From NCBI RefSeq assembly GCF_003075075.1, contig NZ_QCYM01000001.1, positions 62,001 through 126,000 on the forward strand: 64,000 bases of DNA. Direction: 5' to 3'. The notes beneath the pieces are model-generated. The model searched no databases and was not told the origin of the DNA. It was given only the letters and a program-made list of their open reading frames with translations. This stretch comes from Labrenzia sp. 011. Its GTDB lineage: Bacteria; Pseudomonadota; Alphaproteobacteria; Rhizobiales; Stappiaceae. Position 1 is the stretch's first letter. Every line of letters begins with the position of its first letter. Positions 8,038 to 16,162 of the stretch are shown piece after piece. Made by a program: the position numbers and the translations under genes.

Positions 8038-9135
8038 ATGACGGCAGCGGCAGACACAAATGGCGCGGCGACATCCGTGTCTCCGGTCAGGCTGGCACGC
8101 ATAAGGCAGAACCGGAAACTGATCCGCTGGTGGCTCTATGGTGTCTGCCTGTTGATTCTGGCCATGGTCGTGGTCGGGGGAGCGACCCGTCTGACCGAGT
8201 CCGGCCTGTCGATCACGGAGTGGAAGCCCATCCACGGCGTCATCCCGCCACTCAGCGAGGCGGAGTGGGAAGACGAGCTGGAAAAATACCGGCAGATCCC
8301 GGAATACCAGCTCATCAACAAGGGCATGAGCCTTGAAGAGTTCAAGTTCATTTTCTGGTGGGAATGGGCGCATCGCCTTCTGGGACGCTTCATCGGCATC
8401 GCGTTTTTTGTCCCGATGCTCGGGTTCTGGGTTGCCGGGCGGATCGAACCCTGGTTGAAGCCCAGGCTTCTGATCGGGCTTGCGCTGGGAGGGCTGCAGG
8501 GATTCGTCGGCTGGTGGATGGTCGCCTCCGGTCTCGTCGAGCGCGTGGACGTCAGCCAGTATCGTCTCGCCGTGCATCTGACGCTGGCGCTGTTCATTTT
8601 CGCCTATCTGTTCTGGATCGCCCGCCGTCTGGCGCCATTGCCCGAAGCGGATCCGGACGAGAGGGGGCGTCTTGCCGGCCTCGGCGGACTGTTTCTCGGA
8701 CTGGTCTTTCTGCAGATGTTTCTGGGCGGGCTGGTCGCCGGCCTCAATGCCGGCCTTACGTTCAATACCTGGCCCCTGATGGACGGGCGTATCATTCCCC
8801 AGGGACTTTTCATCATGCAGCCGGTCTGGCTGAATTTCTTTGAAAACGTGATGACGGTCCAGTTCCAGCACCGCATGACCGCCTATCTTCTCGTCCTCAT
8901 CGGCGTTGCTCTGGCCTATGGCACCTTCAGGGTGAGCGGCCGTGCGGAATTGCGGCGGGCGGGGGCGCATGTCGGCGGCTTCGTTCTGCTTCAGGCGGTT
9001 CTGGGAATTCTGACCCTGGTCTGGATGGTGCCTCTCCCGGTCGCACTGCTCCACCAGGGATTCGCGGTGATTGTTCTGGCCGCGGCAATAGACTACCTCG
9101 CCATCCTGAAAGGGCCGTTCCCCATCAGGGGGTAG
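8038..9135 (+). CDS. ctaA: Heme A synthase, COX15/CtaA type 2
   Basis: A 365-residue integral membrane protein that converts heme O to heme A for cytochrome c oxidase. About eight transmembrane helices are visible, with conserved histidines in EWKPIHGVIPP, FWWEWAHRLLGR, YRLAVHLTLALF, QFQHRMTAYLL and VALLHQGFAV, the pattern of the COX15-like alphaproteobacterial and mitochondrial enzyme. GGATRLTESGLSITEW near the first helix is also diagnostic. ATG 8038 is preferred because GGAG lies seven bases upstream; the frame could extend to GTG 8020. The gene follows the palindromic element and ends before an intrinsic terminator at 9230-9257. Oxidase structural genes are not in the window. Confidence 0.96.
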   Translation: MTAAADTNGAATSVSPVRLARIRQNRKLIRWWLYGVCLLILAMVVVGGATRLTESGLSITEWKPIHGVIPPLSEAEWEDELEKYRQIPEYQLINKGMSLEEFKFIFWWEWAHRLLGRFIGIAFFVPMLGFWVAGRIEPWLKPRLLIGLALGGLQGFVGWWMVASGLVERVDVSQYRLAVHLTLALFIFAYLFWIARRLAPLPEADPDERGRLAGLGGLFLGLVFLQMFLGGLVAGLNAGLTFNTWPLMDGRIIPQGLFIMQPVWLNFFENVMTVQFQHRMTAYLLVLIGVALAYGTFRVSGRAELRRAGAHVGGFVLLQAVLGILTLVWMVPLPVALLHQGFAVIVLAAAIDYLAILKGPFPIRG

Positions 9136-9192
9136 GCGGGAAGACTTGCGAAATGGCCGGTCTTCGAACAGGGCCGGAAACGTCAGAACCTC

Positions 9193-9257
9193 CCGCGTTG
9201 TGCTGAACGCGGAAGGTTCCGGAGATAAGGCCCGCCGGATTGGCGGGCTTTTGTTTT
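9193..9257 (+). terminator. Intrinsic terminator after ctaA, with an upstream hairpin
   Basis: The stem GCCCGCC (9230-9236), a five-base loop and GGCGGGC (9242-9248) are followed by TTTTGTTTT, the form of a Rho-independent terminator on the plus strand. A second hairpin, CCGCGTT/AACGCGG at 9193-9212, precedes it. Together they would stop ctaA transcription before the convergent sulfhydrylase gene. Confidence 0.82.
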
Positions 9258-9276
9258 GGGATGCTGTTCTTCCGGA

Positions 9277-10557
9277 TCAGCTCGACAGCGCCTGATCCAG
9301 ATCGGCGATGATGTCGTCGACTTCTTCCAGCCCGACGGAGAGCCGCACCACATCCGGTCCGGCACCCGCCGCCGTCTTCTGCTCGTCCGAGAGCTGACGG
9401 TGCGTAGTCGAGGCGGGGTGGATGATCAGGCTGCGGGTGTCGCCAATATTGGCGAGATGCGAGAACAGCTCCACCTTGGACACCAGATTGACCCCGGCTT
9501 CGTAGCCGCCCTCCACACCGAAGGTGAAGACCGCGCCTGCGCCCTTGGGCATGTATTTCTGCTGCAGGGCGTGATGCTTGTCCTCGGGCAGGGCGGCGTA
9601 GGACACCCATTTGACCTTGTCATGGCCGGACAGGTGGAGCGCCACCTTCTTGGCATTGTCCGAGTGACGTTGCATGCGCAACGGCAATGTTTCGATGCCT
9701 GTCAGGATCATGAAGGAATTGAACGGAGAAATCGCCGGACCGAGATCGCGCAGGCCGAGAACCCGGCAGGCGATCGCGAAGGCGAAATTGCCGAAGGTCT
9801 CGTGAAGCACGATGCCCTGATACTCGGGACGTGGCTGGGACAGCATCGGGTAATTACCGTTGGCGGACCAGTCGAAGCTGCCGCCGTCGACAATGATACC
9901 GCCCATGGAATTGCCGTGACCGCCCATGAATTTGGTGAGCGAGTGCAGAACGATGTCCGCGCCATGTTCGATCGGACGGCACAGATAGGGAGTCGCCATC
10001 GTGTTGTCGACAACCAGCGGAATGCCCCTGGCCTTTGCGACCGCGGAAATCGCCTCGATGTCGACGACGATACCGCCCGGATTGGCGAGGCTCTCGATGA
10101 AGATCGCCCGGGTCCGATCGTCGATGGCCGCCTCGAAGGTGCTGATATCTTCAGGGTCGGCCCATTTCACGTTCCAGCCGAAGTTCTTGAAGGAATGGTT
10201 GAGCTGATTGATCGAGCCGCCGTACAGCTTGTTCGCTGCGACGATATTGTCGCCCGGCTGCATCATGGTGTGGAAACACAGGAGCTGGGCTGAATGGCCC
10301 GATGCGGCGGCAAGCGCCGCGGTGCCGCCTTCAAGCGCCGCGACCCGTTCTTCCAGAACGGCGGTCGTCGGGTTGGTGATCCGCGTGTAGATGTTGCCGA
10401 AAGCCTGCAGGCCGAACAGGGAGGCGGCATGATCGACGTCGTCGAACACGAAGGAAGTCGTCTGATAGATCGGCGTGGTGCGCGCGCCTGTCGAGGGATC
10501 GGGCGCAGCCCCGGCGTGAATGGCAAGGGTTGAAAAACCCGGGATTTTGTCGCTCAT
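9277..10557 (-). CDS. metY: O-acetylhomoserine aminocarboxypropyltransferase (sulfhydrylase)
   Basis: A 426-residue PLP enzyme of the Cys/Met metabolism family that makes homocysteine (or methionine) from O-acetylhomoserine and sulfide (or methanethiol). Diagnostic segments are TLAIHAGAAPDPSTGARTTP near the N-terminus, YTRITNPTTAVLEERVAALEGG, and the PLP lysine in HSLTKFMGGHGNSMGG near residue 208. Length and motifs match the roughly 425-residue MetY type rather than the shorter MetB/MetZ. A GGGAGG site lies seven bases before ATG 10557. The leader has a small hairpin (10582-10596), but I could not recognise a SAM riboswitch. The CoA-binding protein gene lies upstream on the same strand. Confidence 0.93.
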   Translation of the reverse strand: MSDKIPGFSTLAIHAGAAPDPSTGARTTPIYQTTSFVFDDVDHAASLFGLQAFGNIYTRITNPTTAVLEERVAALEGGTAALAAASGHSAQLLCFHTMMQPGDNIVAANKLYGGSINQLNHSFKNFGWNVKWADPEDISTFEAAIDDRTRAIFIESLANPGGIVVDIEAISAVAKARGIPLVVDNTMATPYLCRPIEHGADIVLHSLTKFMGGHGNSMGGIIVDGGSFDWSANGNYPMLSQPRPEYQGIVLHETFGNFAFAIACRVLGLRDLGPAISPFNSFMILTGIETLPLRMQRHSDNAKKVALHLSGHDKVKWVSYAALPEDKHHALQQKYMPKGAGAVFTFGVEGGYEAGVNLVSKVELFSHLANIGDTRSLIIHPASTTHRQLSDEQKTAAGAGPDVVRLSVGLEEVDDIIADLDQALSS

Positions 10558-10581
10558 CGGAAAACCTCCCTGTTTGAATTG

Positions 10582-10596
10582 CGGCCAGTTTGGCCG
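10582..10596 (-). promoter_or_regulatory. Hairpin in the metY leader
   Basis: A perfect six-base inverted repeat, CGGCCA-gtt-TGGCCG, lies 25-39 bases upstream of the metY start codon, just before its ribosome binding site. It could influence translation or be an operator. It does not fit the SAM-II consensus. Confidence 0.35.
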
Positions 10597-10668
10597 AAGC
10601 GCAGGGGGAGGTCAAAGCAGGAAATTCCGCTTTTGGCAATCACCGGAAAAAAATTTGGCGTCAATGGG

Positions 10669-10833
10669 TTAGGGGCGATCACCGGGATGGTGGCGGCTTT
10701 GAGGCCTTTTGCGGATGTCGGCTTTCGCAAGAATATAGACACCAAACAGCAGAACGGTGGCCAGCAGGGGCAGGCACCAGGCCAACGGAGCGGTGTTTGC
10801 GAGCACAATAAGCACGAGGGTCTCCAGGGGCAT
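10669..10833 (-). CDS. Possible small membrane protein, 54 residues
   Basis: A short open frame from ATG 10833 encodes a peptide beginning MPLETLVLIVLANTAPLAW, with one long or two short hydrophobic helices (about residues 5-36) and a basic tail (AKADIRKRPQSRHHPGDR), as expected for a single-pass inner-membrane protein with its positive end in the cytoplasm. It lies 111 bases upstream of metY on the same strand. No AGGAG-type site precedes it, and a hairpin (GGGGCA/TGCCCC, 10827-10845) covers the start codon. I do not recognise the family. The hydrophobic-then-basic pattern is the only support. Confidence 0.4.
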   Translation of the reverse strand: MPLETLVLIVLANTAPLAWCLPLLATVLLFGVYILAKADIRKRPQSRHHPGDRP

Positions 10834-11022
10834 TGTTTTTGCCCCGGAGGATTCTTACCGGTCGGAGATATAGGAAACCGGAAGCGGATCGAGAGAAATT
10901 TCTGCTAATTAATTGAATGTTTTAATGAAAGAAAGATTCGCCTCGCTGAAAAGCCGCGTCTGCCGCTTCACGGAAAACTTTCAGGCAGCGGGCGGATATC
11001 CCGCGTCGCAGGTGTTTTTCGT

Positions 11023-11223
11023 TCACTGAAGCATGCTGCTGCTGCGGTTTTCTTCCTGGTCCCGCGCGGCGCGCTCGTCCCGTGACCAGTGTTCTTCCCG
11101 TTCGGCGAAGGGAGAACCCGGCTCGGCGCGATGAACCACCGCGAACAGGACCAGGGCGATCAGGCCGGCCATCGCCATCAACACCCATTCAATGGCGGTA
11201 AACAGGGTCGGGTCCTGTGTCAT
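11023..11223 (-). CDS. Small single-pass membrane protein, 66 residues
   Basis: Starting at ATG 11223, the protein begins MTQDPTLFTAIEWVLMAMAG, has one transmembrane helix (about residues 10-31, EWVLMAMAGLIALVLFAVVH) and a charged cytoplasmic tail (FAEREEHWSRDERAARDQEENRSSSMLQ). An in-frame TTG at 11244 would add seven residues. The amphipathic charge distribution supports a real protein, but no family is recognised. It lies between metY and the CoA-binding protein gene, all on the minus strand, with no strong ribosome binding site. Confidence 0.55.
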   Translation of the reverse strand: MTQDPTLFTAIEWVLMAMAGLIALVLFAVVHRAEPGSPFAEREEHWSRDERAARDQEENRSSSMLQ

Positions 11224-11324
11224 TTTACGCTCGCTAGCAGACAATTCCGATCTCAGGTCCGGTGGGCGAACCCGGTTACCGGGCTATCAGCCGGGAATTG
11301 TGCGAAGCTGGCGCAAAAGGAAGA

Positions 11325-11855
11325 TCAGTCGGCCTTGTTCCCGGAAAGACCGCGGTGCTGGAAGCCGGACTTGAGGGACGGACGTTTGGACGACAGGGTC
11401 CTGGAATTGACGCCCGCCCAGCCGATTTCGCCGGACAGGCGGCCGTATTCTATCTTCGGGCAACGGTCCATGACGACCTTGATGCCGGCGTCTTCGGCCT
11501 GCCTGGCTGCGTCTTCGTGGCGCACGGTAAGCTGCATCCAGATCACCTTCGGCAGCCGGTCTCCGGCCAGAACCTGATCGACGATCTGTCCGGCGGCGTC
11601 GGAATTGCGGAAGATGTCGATCATGTCCGCAGTGCCCGGCAGATCGTCCAGGGAGGCGTAGACCTTCTGACCCAGGATCTCCTTGCCCGCCTGTCCGGGA
11701 TTGACCGGCCAGACCTCGTAGCCCTTCGACAGCAGGTATTTCAGCACGAAATAGGACGGCCGGACATTGTTGGCGCTGGCGCCCACCATCGCGATCGTTC
11801 TGACCTCGTCCAGAATGCTCTTGATGTAGGTGTCGGAATAGCTGTCGTGATTCAT
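11325..11855 (-). CDS. CoA-binding domain protein (YccU-like)
   Basis: A 176-residue Rossmann-fold protein of the CoA_binding_2 family. The nucleotide/CoA loop is IAMVGASANNVRPSYFVLKYL near residues 20-40, followed by YEVWPVNPGQAGKEILGQKVYASLDDLP and VIWMQLTVRHEDAARQAEDAGIKVVMDRCPKIEY, where KVVMDRCPKIE is the family signature. The biochemical role is unknown; homologues resemble the CoA-binding domain of succinyl-CoA synthetase alone. It lies on the same strand as metY, as often seen in Rhizobiales. The C-terminal tail (NSRTLSSKRPSLKSGFQHRGLSGNKAD) is basic and poorly conserved. Confidence 0.88.
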   Translation of the reverse strand: MNHDSYSDTYIKSILDEVRTIAMVGASANNVRPSYFVLKYLLSKGYEVWPVNPGQAGKEILGQKVYASLDDLPGTADMIDIFRNSDAAGQIVDQVLAGDRLPKVIWMQLTVRHEDAARQAEDAGIKVVMDRCPKIEYGRLSGEIGWAGVNSRTLSSKRPSLKSGFQHRGLSGNKAD

Positions 11856-12171
11856 GTGCGGAAGATCCTTCGGTAGGCCGCATCATCCAATGCCAAATCG
11901 GGCGGCGCCGCAAGGCCATCCCGGTGTGCAAAAGGTCACAAGGCAGAACGCTCTTGCATCGGGCTTGTCGCGGGCCGGTGTGAAGAGGGCGAATGAGAAG
12001 ACGGATGGTACAGTGGCCCGGCCTGGGCGTCTGATCGGCCCTCAGTTCCTTGCGGATCATCCGCTTCAGGACCGACCAGACGGCATCAACCGCGCAGGCC
12101 CTCACATCCACAAGTTCCATCGGCAGGCCGGCTTGGCCGAAAGGGGCTACCGGAATAGCCCGCCCGGCGCA
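11856..12171. other. Intergenic region, no gene seen
   Basis: This 316-base stretch lies between the CoA-binding gene and the crotonase gene, both on the minus strand. An open plus-strand frame runs through it as part of a 709-codon frame leading into the DUF1194 gene, but its sequence is low-complexity and antisense to the crotonase. I see no RNA gene, repeat or clear terminator here. Confidence 0.5.
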
Positions 12172-12993
12172 TCAGCTGTCGGTCCATTCCGGCTTGCGCT
12201 TCTGGAGGAAGGCGGAAATGCCTTCTTCCGCATCCCTGGCCATCATGTTGTCCACCATGGTCTGGGCAGCGAAGTCATAGGCCTCGGAGAGCGGCATTTC
12301 GAGCTGGCGGTAGAAGGCTTCCTTGCCGATTCTGACCGTCTTGGCCGATTTGGATGCGATCGCCGCCGCGTATTTCTGCACGACCTGCTCGAGATAGTCT
12401 GCCGGCACGATCCGGTTGATGAGTCCGAATTCCTTGGCGGTCGACGCATCGATGCTTTCGCCGGTCAGCAGCATTTCCATGGCCTGTTTGGGCGCGACAT
12501 TGCGGGACAGGGCCACCATGGGTGTCGAGCAGAACAGGCCGATATTGACACCGGGCGTGCAGAAGGTGGCCGTGTCGGTGGCGATGGCCAGATCGCAGGA
12601 GGCCACGAGCTGGCAGCCCGCCGCCGTGGCAACGCCCGTGACGACGGCGATCACCGGTTTCGGCAGGCGGACGATCTGCTGCATCAGATCGGAGCATTGC
12701 CGCATGATCCGTTCATAGGTGGCCTTGCCGCCATCGGTCTCGGCCCGCGCGGTGGTCAGTTCCTTCAGGTCATGTCCCGCGCAGAACACCTTGCCCTCCG
12801 CCCCGAGAAGAATGACGCGCACCTGCGCATCATCCGCGGCCTTGGCGAGTTCGGCGGAAAGCGCCGTCATCATGTCCGTCGACAGGGCATTCATCCGGTC
12901 CGGACGCTGCATCACGATCCGGTAGACGCCTTCATGCAGAAGGGTCGAGAGCATGGGCTTCTGGACGTCGTCGTTCGCGGCGGTGTCGGACAT
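12172..12993 (-). CDS. Enoyl-CoA hydratase/isomerase family protein (ECHDC3-like)
   Basis: A 273-residue crotonase-fold protein. The oxyanion-hole region is GKVFCAGHDLKEL and the second CoA-binding segment is VTGVATAAGCQLVASCDLAIATDTATFCTPGVNIGLFCSTPMVALSRNV. The GVNIGLFCSTPMVALSRN block and the following KQAMEMLLTGE match the ECHDC3 subgroup, in which the two catalytic glutamates of true enoyl-CoA hydratases are replaced. Hydratase activity is therefore doubtful and the substrate unknown. The protein starts at ATG 12993. It is divergent from the DUF1194 gene. Confidence 0.88.
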   Translation of the reverse strand: MSDTAANDDVQKPMLSTLLHEGVYRIVMQRPDRMNALSTDMMTALSAELAKAADDAQVRVILLGAEGKVFCAGHDLKELTTARAETDGGKATYERIMRQCSDLMQQIVRLPKPVIAVVTGVATAAGCQLVASCDLAIATDTATFCTPGVNIGLFCSTPMVALSRNVAPKQAMEMLLTGESIDASTAKEFGLINRIVPADYLEQVVQKYAAAIASKSAKTVRIGKEAFYRQLEMPLSEAYDFAAQTMVDNMMARDAEEGISAFLQKRKPEWTDS

Positions 12994-13155
12994 GAAACAC
13001 TCCTGATGATCTTTGTGTTGCCGGATAATATAGCCTGTGAATCCTCCGGCGCGATAGACAGGATGGCGTCTTGCCGACAGCCGATCACAGATCGTTTATC
13101 GGCGTCGGGCGTCAAGCGGCTGGCAGTTCTCCGGCAATGGGCTATCCTTTCGGTC

Positions 13156-13983
13156 ATGTGCTGGTTTGCCGACTTCCGCTTTCCGTTCTGCGCACTTCTG
13201 GGCGTCTTTCTTGCCCTGTCTCCCGCCAGGGCAGGGGAACAGGTGGACGTCGCGCTCGTGCTCGCGGTCGATGTGTCGCGCTCCATGTCACCGGAAGAAC
13301 TTCTTATCCAGCGCAAGGGCTATGCGGCGGCGGTTTCCAGCCCGGACGTCGTGCGCGCCATCGAACTTGGTGCCTACGGCCGGATCGCGATGATGATGTT
13401 CGAATGGGCTCACGACGGCCATGCCCGCGAGATCGTCGCCTGGTCGGTGATCGCAAGTCAGGCCGATGCGACCGGCTTTGCCGAAAAGATCCTGGCCGAC
13501 ACCACATACGGCCAGCGCCGCACCTCCATTTCGGGCGCGATCCGGCATGCTGCAGCTCTTCTGAAGGACGCGCCCTATGCCGCCGACAGGCGCGTCATCG
13601 ACATATCCGGGGACGGCCCGAACAATCAGGGTGTCCCGGTGACCATGGCGCGTGACGCGGCTGTCGCAAGCGGTCTGGTCATCAACGGCCTGCCCCTGAT
13701 GACCAGAGGCGGTGGCGGCTTCCGGTTCAACATCCCGGATCTCGACGAATATTACCGGCGCTGCGTGATCGGCGGACCGGCAAGCTTCGTGATCCCGGTC
13801 AACAACTGGGCCCAGTTTCCCGAGGCCGTCCGGCGGAAGTTGATCCTGGAGATCGGCGGACTGGTGCCGGCCGAGGTTCCCAGGGTCATTCCCGCTCAAA
13901 TTACCTTCGGGGAGCCTTACGACTGCCTGATCGGAGAACGGATCTGGCAGCAGATGCGCCAGCAGTATTTCTGGGATCAATAG
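13156..13983 (+). CDS. DUF1194 exported von Willebrand A-like protein
   Basis: A 275-residue protein with a signal peptide of about 26 residues (hydrophobic core FPFCALLGVFLALSPARA). The mature part starts VDVALVLAVDVSRSMSPEE, containing the DxSxS metal-ion-dependent adhesion site of vWA domains, followed by the DUF1194 pattern (RTSISGAIRHAAALL, RRVIDISGDGPNNQG, VINGLPL). The family is common in Alphaproteobacteria and its role is unknown; the metal site suggests protein binding in the periplasm. ATG 13156 was chosen because it gives the signal peptide, although the frame is open far upstream. It ends nine bases from the convergent reductive activator gene. Confidence 0.87.
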   Translation: MCWFADFRFPFCALLGVFLALSPARAGEQVDVALVLAVDVSRSMSPEELLIQRKGYAAAVSSPDVVRAIELGAYGRIAMMMFEWAHDGHAREIVAWSVIASQADATGFAEKILADTTYGQRRTSISGAIRHAAALLKDAPYAADRRVIDISGDGPNNQGVPVTMARDAAVASGLVINGLPLMTRGGGGFRFNIPDLDEYYRRCVIGGPASFVIPVNNWAQFPEAVRRKLILEIGGLVPAEVPRVIPAQITFGEPYDCLIGERIWQQMRQQYFWDQ

Positions 13984-13992
13984 GCGCTTTAC

Positions 13993-16038
13993 TCAATCCC
14001 GGTTCCCGTTTCGCCGCCGTCGTCTGCGCCGCTCGCCACCGGATCCGTCACCTTCGGACACGGACCTTGGTTCGGGAATCTCGACAGCTTGTCTCAGGTG
14101 CGGGAATGCATCCACCTTGTTCGGCAGAGCCATGGCATTGACGAAATGCTCCTGGAATTTCGGCTCCAGAGCAGTTTCGATCTTTTCGATATCCCTGACG
14201 GTCTGCTCGACCTCCCGGCGGTGACCGCGGTTCAGCAGCGCCATGCGCGCGCCGGTTCCCGCCGCGTTGCCGACACCGGCAACGCCGTCGAGCGGACAAT
14301 CCGGGATGAGGCCCAGGATCATCGCGTATTTCGGATCGATATAGCTGCCGAAGGCCCCGGCCAGGCGAATGCGGTCGAGGTGATAGATGCCGAGCTTGTC
14401 CTGCAGAAGCTTTATGCCGGCATAGAGCGCGCCCTTGGCGAGCTGGATCGCGCGGATGTCGGTCTGCTGGACGGAAATCTCGATGCCGTCATCCGAAATC
14501 CGGTAGGCGAATGTCCGGCCTCGGGAGTACACCCGTGCGGTCCGCTCCGCCATGGAACCGTCGATGACGCCGTCTTCGGTGATGAGGCCGGCCAGAAACA
14601 TCTCGGCCACCGCCTCGATGATGCCCGACCCGCAAATGCCGGTCACGCCGACGCTGTCGATCTTTTCATGGAAACCGTCCTCGTCCGACCATTCGTCGAC
14701 GCCGATCACCTTGAAACGCGGCTCAAGCGTCTCCCTGTCGATGCGGATGCGCTCGATGGCTCCGGGCGCTGCCCGCTGGCCGGAGGAAATCTCGGCTCCC
14801 TCGAAGGCCGGTCCGGTGGGGGAGGAGGCTGCGAGCAGGCGGTCCCGGTTGCCGAGGATGATCTCCGCATTGGTGCCGACATCGACGAGCAGCGTGATGT
14901 CGTCGCGATCATAGGGGCTTTCGGCAAGCGTCGCGGCTGCCGCATCAGCGCCCACATGGCCGGCGATGCAGGGCAGCATGTAGACCCGGGCCCCCGGATT
15001 GAGGTCCAGGGCGAGATCGCGCGCGTTGAGCGTCATGGCATCGGAGGCTGCCAGGGCGAAGGGCGCGCCGCCCAGTTCCACCGGGTCGATGCCGAGAAAC
15101 AGATGGTGCATGACCGGGTTGCCGACAAAGGTCGCGTCCAGCACATCGGCGCGCTCGGCCCCCACTTCGCCGACCAGCTTGCCGACCAGCGCATTGACGG
15201 CCTCCCGGACCGCCCGGGTGAGATCCGGCAGTTTCTCCGGGTTCATCTGTACATAGGACACCCGCGACATCAGATCCTCGCCGAAGCGTATCTGCGGGTT
15301 CGAGGTGCCGGCCGAGGCCACTGTCCGTCCGTTCCGGAGATTGCAAAGGTGAGCGGCGATGGTGGTGGAGCCGATATCGACGGCAAGACCGTAGACGGCG
15401 TCCTTGTCTTCGGGCCAGAGCGCGACCAGAACGGGAGGCGCGTTCAGGTCCTGATGGATGGCGGCAGTGACCTGCCAGTGTCCCTTGCGCAGGATGGACT
15501 GGACCTGCGGCAGAAGGATCGGATCGAAGGTGAGGCCGGTCAGGCCGGTTTCCCGGACAAGGGCTTCGCGCAGCCGGTCGATGTCGCCGCGCGGGGTCTC
15601 CATGTCCGGTTCGGAAATCGCGATCCTGACCAGGGAAATCGCGCTGTCCGGTTCGATCTGCCGGGCTTCCGCCCGCTTGCGCACCACCTGACGGTTGGTC
15701 TGCGCATCGGTGGGGATATCCACCACCAGGTCGCCCAGGATCTTCGCCTGACACGACAGGCGCCGGTCGGCGGCCAGATTGCGCAAGCTGCCGTAGCGCA
15801 GTTCCGCCTCCGTGGCGCCTTCCAGGTGATCGGCCGAACTGGTGAGATTTTCCTTGGCGAAGGAGCCTTCGGAAACCGAAATCTGACAGCGTCCGCAAAT
15901 CCCGCGCCCGCCGCACACCGATTCCACATAGACCCCGAGCGAGCGCGCCGCATCGAGCAGCGGCGTTCCGAGCGGAAACATTCCCCGGCGGCCGCTGGGC
16001 TGGAAGACGACTTTGGCGAGTTTGGCGGTTTCGGTCAT
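13993..16038 (-). CDS. ASKHA-type reductive activator of corrinoid proteins (RamA/RACE-like, DUF4445)
   Basis: A 681-residue protein with an N-terminal plant-type 2Fe-2S ferredoxin domain (Cys42, Cys48, Cys51 in VCGGRGICGRC and a fourth Cys in LSCQAKI near residue 105), a linker and the C-terminal DUF4445 ASKHA ATPase domain (AVDIGSTTIAAHL, DATFVGNPVMHHLFLGID, LLVDVGTNAEIILG, GICGSGIIEAVAEM). Such proteins use ATP and an electron donor to return inactive Co(II) corrinoid proteins to Co(I). The C-terminus is a basic tail rich in arginine. Start ATG 16038 gives the usual N-terminus; the frame is open 68 codons upstream but not conserved in character. It is the last gene of the corrinoid operon. 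Confidence 0.88.
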   Translation of the reverse strand: MTETAKLAKVVFQPSGRRGMFPLGTPLLDAARSLGVYVESVCGGRGICGRCQISVSEGSFAKENLTSSADHLEGATEAELRYGSLRNLAADRRLSCQAKILGDLVVDIPTDAQTNRQVVRKRAEARQIEPDSAISLVRIAISEPDMETPRGDIDRLREALVRETGLTGLTFDPILLPQVQSILRKGHWQVTAAIHQDLNAPPVLVALWPEDKDAVYGLAVDIGSTTIAAHLCNLRNGRTVASAGTSNPQIRFGEDLMSRVSYVQMNPEKLPDLTRAVREAVNALVGKLVGEVGAERADVLDATFVGNPVMHHLFLGIDPVELGGAPFALAASDAMTLNARDLALDLNPGARVYMLPCIAGHVGADAAAATLAESPYDRDDITLLVDVGTNAEIILGNRDRLLAASSPTGPAFEGAEISSGQRAAPGAIERIRIDRETLEPRFKVIGVDEWSDEDGFHEKIDSVGVTGICGSGIIEAVAEMFLAGLITEDGVIDGSMAERTARVYSRGRTFAYRISDDGIEISVQQTDIRAIQLAKGALYAGIKLLQDKLGIYHLDRIRLAGAFGSYIDPKYAMILGLIPDCPLDGVAGVGNAAGTGARMALLNRGHRREVEQTVRDIEKIETALEPKFQEHFVNAMALPNKVDAFPHLRQAVEIPEPRSVSEGDGSGGERRRRRRRNGNRD

Positions 16039-16162
16039 GGTTGCGATGTCGCCGGTTCCGGCATGGTCCCTGAATCTTGGAGCGGAGCCTCCCCGGCCTG
16101 TCCCGGAACGGGCGGGCAGGGGGGAATTGCTTCCTGTGCGGCCTTGCCGGCCCCGGCGTCCG

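Noticed and set aside
10558..10680. Possible SAM-II riboswitch upstream of metY
   Set aside because: The leader lacks the conserved pseudoknot segments that I know from SAM-II leaders; only a short hairpin is present.
11854..13155. A 709-codon plus-strand open frame extending the DUF1194 protein far upstream
   Set aside because: The extension is antisense to the crotonase gene and its translation is low-complexity; ATG 13156 gives a clear signal peptide and the family length.
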